A model generated the notes under the pieces. That model had not been told where the DNA came from. It was given only the letters and a program-made list of their open reading frames with translations, and ran no database searches. The position numbers and the translations under genes are program-made. Shown one piece after another: positions 8,357 to 17,388 of a DNA stretch of 64,000 nt. Location of the stretch: contig JACPOC010000025.1 in the NCBI GenBank assembly GCA_016185125.1, positions 158,773 to 222,772 on the forward strand, written 5' to 3'. Positions within the stretch are counted from its first letter, which is position 1. Every line of letters begins with the position of its first letter. The DNA is from Bacteroidota bacterium. GTDB taxonomy: Bacteria > Bacteroidota > Bacteroidia > B-17B0 > Aurantibacillaceae.

Positions 8357-11300
8357 TTAAATAGGTAAAAAAATATCAAACCTTACGCCTTCGCCTAATT
8401 TGCTGTCAGCGGCAATAAATCCGTTATGATTTTCAACAATTCGCTTACAAATTGCCAGGCCAATTCCTGTGCCCGCAAATTTATCGAATGTGTGAAGTCT
8501 TTGAAAAACTTCAAAAATACGGTCTTTGTATTGAGGGTCGAAGCCGATACCATTATCTATAAATATCAAATTTATATAATTGCTATCGGGAAGAAGTTGC
8601 GTGTAATCGAATGAACTCCCAAGGCCGGTTTTGCTTTTTATAGTAATTTCCGGCGGCTTTCCTGGTATTGAAAATTTTAAGGAGTTGCTGATGAGATTTT
8701 GGGCAAGTTGCCTAAATTGAAACGATATAATGTGAGCTTCGCCTAAAGGTAATATTGTAATTACAGCCTTTTTTTCCTTTAACACCACTTCAAAATCACT
8801 AACAACTTCTTCAATTATAGAGTTAAGGTGAACGGTTTCAAATTTGCGGTCATTACTTTTAGTTCGTGAATAAGTAAGGAGATCTTCTATTAAGCATTGC
8901 ATCCGTTTGGCAGTATTTGCCATCCGGTTAAAATAATCTTTACCCGTATCTGAAAGATTTGTTTCTTCTAAAAGAATGCAGGATACAAAATTCTGTATTT
9001 TGCGTAAAGGCTCCTGTAAATCATGACTCGAAACGTATGTAAATGAAGTGAGATCCTGGTTGGCAATACTTAATTCAGCGGCGCGTTTTTCCTTTTCTTC
9101 ATTCTGAAAAGTTAATTCTTTATTGGCTATTATTAATTCTGCGGCGCGTTTTTCTTTTTCATCATTCTGAAAAGCTAATTCCTTATTTGCAATAATTAAT
9201 TCTGCCGCGCGTTTTTCTTTTTCATCATTCTGAAAGGCAAGTTCTTTATTGGCAATAATTAATTCAGCGGCACGTTTCTCCTTTTCATCGTTTTGAAAAG
9301 TTAATTCCTCGTTGGCAATACTTAACTCGGCTGCACGTTTTTCTTTTTCATTGTTTTGAAAAGCGAGTTCTTTATTGGCAATAATTAATTCGGCCGCGCG
9401 TTTTTCTTTTTCATCATTTTGAAAGGCAAGTTCTTTATTAGCAATGCTTAACTCTTGAGCGCGCTTTTCCTTTTCATCATTTTGAAAAGCCAGTTCTTTA
9501 TTGGCAATAATTAATTCTGCCGCGCGTTTTTCTTTTTCATCATTTTGAAATGCAAGTTCTTTATTGGCAATAATTAATTCAGCGGCACGTTTCTCCTTTT
9601 CATCGTTTTGAAAAGTTAATTCCTCGTTGGCAATACTTAACTCGGCTGCACGTTTTTCTTTTTCATTGTTTTGAAAAGCGAGTTCTTTATTAGCAATACT
9701 TAATTCAGCCGCGCGCTTTTCCTTTTCTTCATTCTGAAAAGCAAGTTCTTTATTAGCAATACTTAACTCTGCGGCACGCTTTTCTTTTTCGTTATTTTGA
9801 AAAGCCAGTTCTTCATTCGCAATAATCAATTCAGCCGCGCGCTTTTCTTTTTCGTTATTTTGAAAAGCAAGCTCTTCATTAGCAATGATCAATTCCGCGG
9901 CACGCTTTTCTTTTTCTTCGTTTTGAAAAGCGAGTTCTTTGTTGGCAATAATAAGTTCTGCCGCACGTTTTTCCTTAACCTCATTTTGATATGCTAATTC
10001 TTGATTGGCAATAATTAATTCAGCCGCACGTTTTTCCTTTTCGTTATTTTGAAAAGCAAGTTCCTCATTCGCAATAATTAATTCAGCGGCGCGTTTTTCT
10101 TTTTCATTATTTTGAAAAGCGAGTTCTTTATTGGCAATACTTAACTCTTGGGCACGTTTCTCTTTCTCGTCATTTTGAAAAGCGAGTTCTTTATTGGCAA
10201 TGATAAGCTCTGCGGCACGTTTCTCTTTTTCTTCATTTTGAAAAGCGAGTTCTTTATTGGCAATTCTTAAATCAATAGCCCATTTTTGTTCAGTAACATC
10301 ACGCGCGGCGGCAAAAACACCAAGAACGTTGCCTTTATCATCCTTATAAACGGAGGCGTTGTATAAAACATCGGTTAAATTACCATTCTTATGCCTGATG
10401 GTTAATGGGTAATCAGAAACGAACCCCTTTTCAAAAACCTGACGGTAACCTTCCTGCGCTTTTTCAGGCTCTGTAAAATAATTTGAGAAGTCTGTATCTA
10501 TTAATTTTTCTCGTGGAACGCCTGTAACTTTAATGGAAGCCTCATTTACATCGGTTATTTTTCCTTCGGCACTAATAGTAACTAATGGGTCTAAACTTGC
10601 CTCTATTAAACTGCGGGCATAATTTGCAATTATTAATTCCGCGTCACGTTTTTCCTTTTCGTCGTTCTGAAAAGCGAGCTCTTCATTGGCCATACTTAGT
10701 TCAGCGGCACGTTTCTCTTTCTCTTGGTTTTGAAAAGTCAGTTCCTTATTGGCAATACTTAACTCGGCGGCTCGTTTCTCCTTTTCCTGATTCTGAAAGG
10801 CAAGTTCATTGTTGGCTATAATTAATTCGGCGGCTCGTTTTTCCTTTTCCTGATTTTGAAACGCCAACTCTTTATTTGCCGCTTCTGCTTCTTTATTTTT
10901 TTGTTCTAATTGTCGCGTTCTTCGTTTTACCGCTTTTTCCAGTTCTTGTTTATCAGCTTTGTGAATACTAATATCATTATTTAAAAGTTCCTTTTCTTTT
11001 AAGTGATAATGCGTACGCTCGGTGATATCTTCAATGGATAATAAAATTAATTGCTCGCCATTATTTTGAATGATACTGTGCGCGTTCAACAACAATATTT
11101 TTTCTCCCATATCCTGGAAGGTATGCGTCATCTCAAAATTATCGAAGTTTTTGTTTTTTTGAAGAACCTCTTTAAGCAAGCGCTTTAACCGATGAATATT
11201 CCATTGCTTGTTGCTGAGTTCAAACAAGGATACACCTATACTTTCTTCCTTAGTGGTGTTAAATTTTTTGTAAAAAGAATCGCTTGCAGATTTAACTCTG

Positions 11301-11593
11301 AATTTTACATTAAGAATAATTGTGGGCTCGTGAATAGTGGCAATAATGGCTTCAGAATAGCTATAGGATTCGACCAGAAGCTTATTTGCTTTAATAAGAT
11401 TATCCTCACCGGAATCAAGCGAAATATTATTTGATTGAATTTTTTGTTTCAAAATTTTAGCATTTATTTGATCCGATTCTTCTTTAGCGTTAGTAAACAG
11501 GGCATTTAAATTTGCTGCAGAAGGTTTAATAAGCTTCTTAAAGTCTTTTAATAAATCTTTTGGGCTACCTTTAATTTTTGAATCTTTTTTCAT
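8357..11593 (-). CDS. Cytosolic PAS sensor histidine kinase with 23-copy coiled-coil repeat
   Basis: A 1078-residue protein with no transmembrane segment. Its order is: N-terminal PAS (about 80-195); coiled coil; four 21-residue repeats (241-324); a second PAS (325-446, with the C-terminal GVFAAARDVTEQK); nineteen more 21-residue repeats (447-845); and a kinase core (846-1078). The kinase has HisKA with SHDLQEPLRK (phospho-acceptor His857) and HATPase with N box NSLKFS, G1 DNGIGF, F box and G2 GTGIGLAICKR. The repeat consensus is ELAFQN-x-EKEKRAAEL followed by I/S-IAN and K/E. The core resembles phytochrome-type kinases. A CheY-like regulator lies just upstream on the same strand and is the likely partner. 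The signal is unknown, because no cofactor-binding residue can be assigned. The repeat number is exact from the translation. Confidence 0.93.
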   Translation of the reverse strand: MKKDSKIKGSPKDLLKDFKKLIKPSAANLNALFTNAKEESDQINAKILKQKIQSNNISLDSGEDNLIKANKLLVESYSYSEAIIATIHEPTIILNVKFRVKSASDSFYKKFNTTKEESIGVSLFELSNKQWNIHRLKRLLKEVLQKNKNFDNFEMTHTFQDMGEKILLLNAHSIIQNNGEQLILLSIEDITERTHYHLKEKELLNNDISIHKADKQELEKAVKRRTRQLEQKNKEAEAANKELAFQNQEKEKRAAELIIANNELAFQNQEKEKRAAELSIANKELTFQNQEKEKRAAELSMANEELAFQNDEKEKRDAELIIANYARSLIEASLDPLVTISAEGKITDVNEASIKVTGVPREKLIDTDFSNYFTEPEKAQEGYRQVFEKGFVSDYPLTIRHKNGNLTDVLYNASVYKDDKGNVLGVFAAARDVTEQKWAIDLRIANKELAFQNEEKEKRAAELIIANKELAFQNDEKEKRAQELSIANKELAFQNNEKEKRAAELIIANEELAFQNNEKEKRAAELIIANQELAYQNEVKEKRAAELIIANKELAFQNEEKEKRAAELIIANEELAFQNNEKEKRAAELIIANEELAFQNNEKEKRAAELSIANKELAFQNEEKEKRAAELSIANKELAFQNNEKEKRAAELSIANEELTFQNDEKEKRAAELIIANKELAFQNDEKEKRAAELIIANKELAFQNDEKEKRAQELSIANKELAFQNDEKEKRAAELIIANKELAFQNNEKEKRAAELSIANEELTFQNDEKEKRAAELIIANKELAFQNDEKEKRAAELIIANKELAFQNDEKEKRAAELIIANKELTFQNEEKEKRAAELSIANQDLTSFTYVSSHDLQEPLRKIQNFVSCILLEETNLSDTGKDYFNRMANTAKRMQCLIEDLLTYSRTKSNDRKFETVHLNSIIEEVVSDFEVVLKEKKAVITILPLGEAHIISFQFRQLAQNLISNSLKFSIPGKPPEITIKSKTGLGSSFDYTQLLPDSNYINLIFIDNGIGFDPQYKDRIFEVFQRLHTFDKFAGTGIGLAICKRIVENHNGFIAADSKLGEGVRFDIFLPI
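9059..10255 (-). repeat. Main array of nineteen 63-bp in-frame repeats in the histidine kinase
   Basis: Nineteen consecutive 63-bp units encode 21-residue coiled-coil repeats. The units vary mainly at synonymous sites and at two positions (D/E/N in QNxEK, and I/S in ELxIAN). A block starting at 9241 recurs at 9556, exactly 315 bp (five units) away. About 135 bp are identical between them, which points to a recent five-unit duplication by slippage or unequal exchange. Confidence 0.95.
10622..10873 (-). repeat. Four-unit 63-bp repeat array before the second PAS domain
   Basis: Four tandem 63-bp units encode the same 21-residue motif as the main array and precede the second PAS domain. Their QNQEK variant and a DAEL substitution set them apart from most units of the long array, so the two arrays have diverged from each other. 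Confidence 0.92.
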
Positions 11594-11612
11594 TTAACTT
11601 AATATTTACAAC

Positions 11613-11636
11613 TGCTCTTTTATTGATAAAAGGGCA
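11613..11636 (-). promoter_or_regulatory. Hairpin in the leader of the histidine kinase gene
   Basis: TGCTCTTTTA (11613-11622) pairs with TAAAAGGGCA (11627-11636) over a 4-nt loop with a single G-T wobble. It ends about 20 nt upstream of the kinase start codon, in the 161-nt gap below the response regulator gene. It could be a partial terminator or processing site that lowers kinase expression relative to the regulator. Read on the plus strand it is followed by ATTATTTTT, which is terminator-like. Its function is unproven. Confidence 0.4.
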
Positions 11637-11754
11637 ATTATTTTTATGCGCAGCCTCTGATCCTTCCTACGATTAAAACAAACTAAATTGAATTTAAAAA
11701 TATTGTTATCACTCAGCCATTAAACCTTTTTTTAACAGCGGTTCAAATAACAAA

Positions 11755-12204
11755 TTATGCTGTTACTCCATTAAACACAAAACGGTCGCGGGTCGGACGT
11801 TCAAATCTGTTTTCCAAAATTTCTGTAAGAATAAATTGAAGTACTTTTTGAAGTTCAATAATATTGGTCTTACGAATATAAAAGTGCGCGCCGTTAGCAT
11901 ATAAAAGATCAGCAACATCTTCATGCATGGAAGTTGAATACATAATTACAGGTAAGCTCTTAAGTTTATCATTTTTTTTAATTTCCGATAAACACTCCGA
12001 TCCGTTTTTACGGGGCATATTTAAATCTAAAAATAATACATCGGGTAAGGGGGTACTTGTAGTAGCCAAAAAATCCATCAATTGCTCTCCATCCTCCACG
12101 CTTGAAAATTGTGTGGGAATGGATAAGGCTTTGAGTACTTTATTAAAAAAAAAGCGATCATCCTGATCATCGTCTGCAAGTAAAAGGTGTAGTTTCTTTG
12201 ACAT
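11755..12204 (-). CDS. Single-domain response regulator (CheY/Rcp1-like)
   Basis: A 149-residue receiver domain with no output domain. The acidic pair is DDD near residues 11-13. The phospho-acceptor Asp sits in FLDLNMP, the switch Ser/Thr in MYSTS, and the conserved Lys in IRKTN. The NMPRKNG and 'F...EDGEQLMDFL' patterns are those of Rcp1-type regulators that partner phytochrome-like or PAS kinases. The gene precedes the large PAS kinase on the same strand with a 161-nt gap, so cognate pairing is likely. Output must be by protein-protein interaction or phosphotransfer. Confidence 0.93.
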   Translation of the reverse strand: MSKKLHLLLADDDQDDRFFFNKVLKALSIPTQFSSVEDGEQLMDFLATTSTPLPDVLFLDLNMPRKNGSECLSEIKKNDKLKSLPVIMYSTSMHEDVADLLYANGAHFYIRKTNIIELQKVLQFILTEILENRFERPTRDRFVFNGVTA

Positions 12205-12531
12205 TTAAAAAAGGTATATAAAATGCGTGAGGGATAACATTAAGTGTTAATTATAAAAATAACAATAAGTTACTTTTAATGAAAGTTACACAAAAATTAC
12301 TTGCAAAAACAATTTTAATTTTTATTTAGCATAATATGGGAAGATATTAGCTTTAGCCTCAATAAAAATCCTGCATTATTTTTAAAAGTTACATATTTCA
12401 CAGTTAGGTAAATAATTTGCACAAATTTTTATTAGCAAAATAGTGTTTATTTTTTAACAAAAATTTGCAAAAATTAATTTAAATATTCTTATAATTTTTA
12501 AATCATATAGTTAAATCCATATATTTGTTTT
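12205..12531. other. AT-rich divergent intergenic region
   Basis: A 327-nt gap between the minus-strand response regulator and the plus-strand metal region. I see no ORF or RNA gene. It holds a short inverted repeat (ATTAA-GTG-TTAAT near 12240) and two TTTGCA-containing stretches near 12415 and 12465. A TATATTTG matching the TAnnTTTG box sits at 12520-12527, but only 4 nt lie between it and the GTG start of the next gene, so either that transcript is nearly leaderless or the match is chance. Confidence 0.5.
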
Positions 12532-12849
12532 GTGAAATTCTTTGCAATAATATTCAGTCTTTACTTTACTTATCTCTCTACAATGCCTTGTGGTGATAAA
12601 GAGAGCTGCAATGAATTTTCACAAACTCACTCAACTCTTACTTCAAAAAAGGGTCAAAGCACTTCTCATCCAAATGAAACTTGTACGCCTTTTTGTAGCT
12701 GTGCTTGTTGCGCTTCTCACTTTTTGAAGAGCGATTTTCAGCCCAACCACACTGTTGTTGCACTTATTAAATCTGTCTATACAGTGCATAAAGAATCTAA
12801 AATTACTTTTGCAATCATTCCTATATGGCAACCGCCTAAAACCGCCTAA
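12532..12849 (+). CDS. DUF6660-like Cys/His-rich exported protein
   Basis: A 105-residue protein read from a GTG start. That start gives a short hydrophobic leader (MKFFAIIFSLYFTYLSTMPC) followed by CGDKESC. A second cluster, TPFCSCACCASHF, holds four Cys and a His. In Bacteroidota, small proteins of this kind sit directly upstream of CusA/CzcA-type efflux genes, as here, and I recognise the pattern as DUF6660. A periplasmic metal-binding or sensing role is inference from the cysteines and position. A weak AT-rich stem (12857-12876) follows the gene. Confidence 0.7.
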   Translation: MKFFAIIFSLYFTYLSTMPCGDKESCNEFSQTHSTLTSKKGQSTSHPNETCTPFCSCACCASHFLKSDFQPNHTVVALIKSVYTVHKESKITFAIIPIWQPPKTA

Positions 12850-13014
12850 TTTAATTATCAAATTTTCATATTTGATTTAACTTTTATTATGCCTAATGGT
12901 AAAATAAATTATTTGTCATTTAAAAATGTTAAAAAACTTAAGCAAAACCCATTTGTTTGTTGACAATATATCCCAAATAATGTTTCATATTCTAAAATAT
13001 TCATATCAAATAAC

Positions 13015-16000
13015 ATGTTAGATAAAATAATTTCATTCAGTATTAAAAATAAAATGATAATTGGCATTTTTACCATTGCTTTAATTATCTGGGGCAGCTA
13101 TTCGCTGAGCAGGCTGCCAATTGACGCAGTGCCTGACATCACAAACAATCAGGTACAAGTAATAACATTGTCTCCCTCTCTTGCTTCACAGGAAGTTGAA
13201 CGTTTGATTACATTTCCTATTGAACAAACAATGGCCACCATTCCTAAACTGGATGAGGTGCGTTCCATCTCTCGTTTTGGCTTGTCGGTAGTAACCATTG
13301 TTTTTAAAGATGGTATAGATATTTATTGGGCGCGTCAGCAAGTAAGCGAAAAATTGATTGCAGCGACAAAAGAAATTCCTGCCGGTATTGGCTCGCCCGA
13401 ACTCTCCCCTATTTCCTCAGGCCTTGGAGAAATTTACCAATATGTAGTGCATCCTAAAAAAGGCTACGAAAAAAAATACTCGGCAGCCGACCTTAGGACC
13501 ATACAGGATTGGATCATCCGCAGGCAGTTGCTTGGTATACCCGGCATTGCAGAGGTAAATAGCTTTGGTGGTATTCTTAAACAGTATGAAATTGCACTTA
13601 ATCCCGACAGGCTTAGAAGTTATAACATAAATATCAGCGATGTTTACGAAGCGTTACAACGTAATAACCAAAACACCGGAGGGTCCTACATTGATAAAAA
13701 ACCAAATGCTTATTTTATAAGAACAGAAGGATTGATAAGAAGCCTCAGTGATATTGAAACAATTATTGTAAAGAATATAGAAAACGGCGCACCTGTTTTA
13801 GTAAGAGATATTGCCACCGTTCAATTTGGATCTGCAAACAGATATGGTGCTTTAACGCGAAACGCCGATGGCGAAGCTGTTGGAGGGATTGTGATGATGC
13901 TAAAAGGAGAAAACTCAAACATTGTTGTAAATGCTGTAAAAGAACGGATTGAAGATATAGGCAAATCACTTCCTGAAGGTGTTCAGATTGATGCCTATCT
14001 TGATCGTAGCCAGCTTGTAAAAAAAGCAATCGATACCGTAAAAAACAATCTGATTGAAGGTGCCCTTATTGTAATATTTGTATTGGTTTTATTTCTTGGG
14101 AATTTAAGGGCGGGTTTGGTTGTGGCCTCAGTAATTCCTTTAGCCATGCTCTTTGCTATCAGCATGATGAATTTATTTGGTGTATCAGGAAACCTTATGA
14201 GCCTCGGTGCAATTGATTTTGGCTTAGTTGTTGATGGCGCGGTTATCATTGTAGAAGCTACGCTCCATCATTTACATTACAGGAAAAATACCAATAAACT
14301 TTCTCAGGAGGAAATGGATGGAGAAGTTTATCACGCAGCCGTACAAATAAGAAGTTCGGCAGCCTTTGGCGAAATTATCATCCTAATTGTTTATTTGCCG
14401 CTATTAGCGCTTGTTGGTATTGAAGGTAAAATGTTCGGCCCTATGGCACAAACCGTTTCCTTCGCCATTTTAGGAGCTTTCATACTATCATTAACCTATG
14501 TTCCCATGGCATCCGCTTTATTTTTAAGTAAGAAAATTCCTACTAAAAAAACCTTTTCAGATAAAATGATTGAATTTTTTCAACGCCTATATACACCTGT
14601 TTTAGTTGGCGCATTAAAAAGAAAATTCTTAACCGTAGCATCAGCTATTGGTTTATTTATTGTTTGCGTAATTATTTTTATGAATATGGGTGGTGAGTTT
14701 ATACCAACACTTGAGGAGGGTGATTTTGCGGTTGAAACAAGACTTTTAACAGGAAGCTCAATGAGTGAAACAGTTGAAAAAATTACAATGGCATCTGACA
14801 TTTTAATAAAGCAATTTCCGGAAGTGAGAGAGGTTATCGGTAAAATTGGGGCGGCGGAAATTCCTACTGATCCAATGCCAATGGAAGCATGTGACCTAAC
14901 CGTTATGCTAAAACCAAAATCTGAATGGACTTCCGCGACAGGCCGGGAAGAACTTGCTAATAAAATGCAGGAAGCTCTAGAAAGAATCCCTGGCGTTAAT
15001 TTTGGTTTTTCGCAACCCATACAATTGCGTTTTAATGAGTTGATCAGTGGCGTGCGTCAGGATGTTGGTATTAAAATATTTGGCGACGATATGGAGGAGT
15101 TGGCTACACTAGCAGAGAAGATTGGAAAGTTAGCAGGTACAACAGATGGTGCAAAAGATATTTACGTTGAAAAAGTTGGCGGTTTGCCGCAAATAGTAGT
15201 AAACATAAACCGTGGTCAGCTCGCTAAATTTGGTTTAGATATAGAAACAGTGAATCAAACTGTAAATACCGCTTTTGCCGGGCAAAGTGCAGGAATAGTA
15301 TATGAGGGTGAAAAGCGGTTTGACCTAGTGCTCAGGTTAGATAAACAAAGCCGTCAAACGTTAGCCGATGTTCAAAATTTATATGTAAGTACTAAAACAG
15401 GTCAGCAAATTCCACTAAGCCAGTTAGCCGATGTAACCATGAAGATAGGTCCTAATCAAGTACAGAGGGAAGATCGTAAACGCAGAATCATAGTAGGTTT
15501 TAATGTTCGCGGACGCGATATTGAAAGTGTTGTAAAAGAGATTCAGGGTAAAATAGGAACAAAGATTAAACTGCCAACAGGTTACTTTATCCGCTACGGA
15601 GGACAGTTTAAAAATTTGGAAGAAGCGTCTAAACGTTTATCAGTTGCAGTGCCGGTTTCACTTGCATTAATTATTTTATTGTTATACTTTACGTTTAGTT
15701 CATTTAACCAGGCACTATTAATATTCAGCGCCATTCCAATGGCCGCTATTGGTGGTGTATTTGCCTTGTTATTAAGAGGTATGCCTTTTAGTATTTCAGC
15801 CGGAGTCGGATTCATTGCACTGTTTGGAGTAGCAGTATTAAATGGTCTCGTATTGATTAGTGAATTCAACAGGCTAAAAGCTTTAGGATTAACTGACATA
15901 AAAGAAATTATCCTTAAAGGAACATCTGTGCGTTTACGTCCTGTACTTATGACCGCCTTTGTTGCTTCGCTAGGCTTTATGCCAATGGCATTAGCAACCA

Positions 16001-17379
16001 GCAATGGTGCAGAGGTTCAAAGACCTTTGGCTACAGTGGTTATTGGCGGTTTAATAAGCTCTACTATCCTAACGCTTATTGTTTTGCCTTGCTTGTTCAT
16101 TTATTTTGAAAAACTACGAAATAAATTCGCGAGCAAAAAAGTGGTTACAACTACTGTAATTCTTTTAGCTCTTCTACCTCAATTTTCAACTGCTCAAAAT
16201 AATAAGATGATGAATGAGTGGGTGGGTGCGGCTCTTAAAAGCAACAATACTTTATTAGCTGCAAATAAAGAAATACAGCAATATCAGTTTCTACGGAAAA
16301 CCTCCAGCGAAATTGGGAAAGCAAGTGTAAACCTTACTTATGGGCAATATAACAGTTATGCTAAAAATGATAACAATTTTACAATAGCGCAAAGTCTTCC
16401 TTTTCCAACAACTATGGTAGCTAAAAATAAATTAGCTGTGTCGTATGTACAAAGTAGTATTTTAAAAAGGAAATTTTCTGAATCTGAAATTATTTATAGC
16501 ATTAAACAAATATATTACGACTGGTTGTATTTAAATCAACGGAAATTACTTTTGCAAAAACGCGACAGCTTATATAATATGCTAACCAAAGCTTCTGAAT
16601 TGCGTTACAAAACAGGTGAATCCACTTTGCTAGAAAAATCAACCTCCGAAGCACGAAGCAAAGAAATAAGAAATCAACTGGAGCAACTGGAAAACGATCG
16701 TAATATTATTAAATCGCGCCTACGAGCCATCCTTAATAGTTTACCTCCCGATTTTACCGATTCACATAACGATGAAGCCACTCTAAGTTTTAAAGTAGAT
16801 TCAACATTAATTTCTAAAAATCCTTACCTACAGTATATAAAGCAGCAGATAGAGATTGCAGAAAGGCAAAAGAAGGTAGAGAAAAACAGCTTGCTCCCTG
16901 ATATTACCCTGGGGTACTTTAATCAAACGTTGTACGGTGTACCTTATGGAAATGATTTAAATACTGCACCCTTGGCAGGTTATGGCAACCGGTTTCAGGG
17001 CTTCATTGCAGGCGTTACAATTCCTTTATGGTTTGGTCCGCAACGCGCCCGCATTAAAGCTGCTCAATCTTTAAAAGAAAGTGCCGAACTGGCTTACAAG
17101 CAAACCGAAAACAACATAGCTGCCGAAATTATTGGTTCCTACGAAGAATATTTAAAAAACCAACGATCCTTGGCTTATTATAAAGAAAACGGTTTGCCAA
17201 ATGCGGAGCTCATTTCGTCAAAAAGCACGCTCTCGTTTCAAAAAGGCGAAATTAGCTACGCTGAGCATGTAATAAATTTACAACAAGCCGAAGAAATCAA
17301 ACAAAATTATTTAACTACGCTGCTCAATTTTAACAGAAGCGTAATAACACTAGAATTTTTATCAGGATTAACTCAATAA
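13015..17379 (+). CDS. czcA: CusA/CzcA-family heavy-metal RND pump fused to a TolC-like outer-membrane domain
   Basis: A 1454-residue fusion. Residues 1 to about 1045 are a heavy-metal-efflux RND transporter: the opening is LDKIISFSIKNK, the periplasmic loop is ..PVPDIT-type (IDAVPDITNNQVQ), TM4 carries the acidic proton-relay pattern DFGLVVDGAVIIVEA, and there are twelve hydrophobic segments. Around 1046-1060 a second leader-like segment (TTTVILLALLPQFSTAQ) precedes an outer-membrane-factor domain of about 395 residues with coiled-coil helices and the PLWFGPQRARI pattern of TolC/CzcC proteins. Such fusions are known in Bacteroidota CzcA proteins. Together with the following adaptor it should export divalent metals or Cu/Ag. 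The ion cannot be fixed from sequence. Confidence 0.92.
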   Translation: MLDKIISFSIKNKMIIGIFTIALIIWGSYSLSRLPIDAVPDITNNQVQVITLSPSLASQEVERLITFPIEQTMATIPKLDEVRSISRFGLSVVTIVFKDGIDIYWARQQVSEKLIAATKEIPAGIGSPELSPISSGLGEIYQYVVHPKKGYEKKYSAADLRTIQDWIIRRQLLGIPGIAEVNSFGGILKQYEIALNPDRLRSYNINISDVYEALQRNNQNTGGSYIDKKPNAYFIRTEGLIRSLSDIETIIVKNIENGAPVLVRDIATVQFGSANRYGALTRNADGEAVGGIVMMLKGENSNIVVNAVKERIEDIGKSLPEGVQIDAYLDRSQLVKKAIDTVKNNLIEGALIVIFVLVLFLGNLRAGLVVASVIPLAMLFAISMMNLFGVSGNLMSLGAIDFGLVVDGAVIIVEATLHHLHYRKNTNKLSQEEMDGEVYHAAVQIRSSAAFGEIIILIVYLPLLALVGIEGKMFGPMAQTVSFAILGAFILSLTYVPMASALFLSKKIPTKKTFSDKMIEFFQRLYTPVLVGALKRKFLTVASAIGLFIVCVIIFMNMGGEFIPTLEEGDFAVETRLLTGSSMSETVEKITMASDILIKQFPEVREVIGKIGAAEIPTDPMPMEACDLTVMLKPKSEWTSATGREELANKMQEALERIPGVNFGFSQPIQLRFNELISGVRQDVGIKIFGDDMEELATLAEKIGKLAGTTDGAKDIYVEKVGGLPQIVVNINRGQLAKFGLDIETVNQTVNTAFAGQSAGIVYEGEKRFDLVLRLDKQSRQTLADVQNLYVSTKTGQQIPLSQLADVTMKIGPNQVQREDRKRRIIVGFNVRGRDIESVVKEIQGKIGTKIKLPTGYFIRYGGQFKNLEEASKRLSVAVPVSLALIILLLYFTFSSFNQALLIFSAIPMAAIGGVFALLLRGMPFSISAGVGFIALFGVAVLNGLVLISEFNRLKALGLTDIKEIILKGTSVRLRPVLMTAFVASLGFMPMALATSNGAEVQRPLATVVIGGLISSTILTLIVLPCLFIYFEKLRNKFASKKVVTTTVILLALLPQFSTAQNNKMMNEWVGAALKSNNTLLAANKEIQQYQFLRKTSSEIGKASVNLTYGQYNSYAKNDNNFTIAQSLPFPTTMVAKNKLAVSYVQSSILKRKFSESEIIYSIKQIYYDWLYLNQRKLLLQKRDSLYNMLTKASELRYKTGESTLLEKSTSEARSKEIRNQLEQLENDRNIIKSRLRAILNSLPPDFTDSHNDEATLSFKVDSTLISKNPYLQYIKQQIEIAERQKKVEKNSLLPDITLGYFNQTLYGVPYGNDLNTAPLAGYGNRFQGFIAGVTIPLWFGPQRARIKAAQSLKESAELAYKQTENNIAAEIIGSYEEYLKNQRSLAYYKENGLPNAELISSKSTLSFQKGEISYAEHVINLQQAEEIKQNYLTTLLNFNRSVITLEFLSGLTQ

Positions 17380-17388
17380 AAAAACAAT

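Noticed and set aside
9059..10873. Regularly spaced repeats in the kinase gene that could look like a CRISPR array
   Set aside because: Units are contiguous 63-bp in-frame repeats with no unique spacers and lie inside a long ORF.
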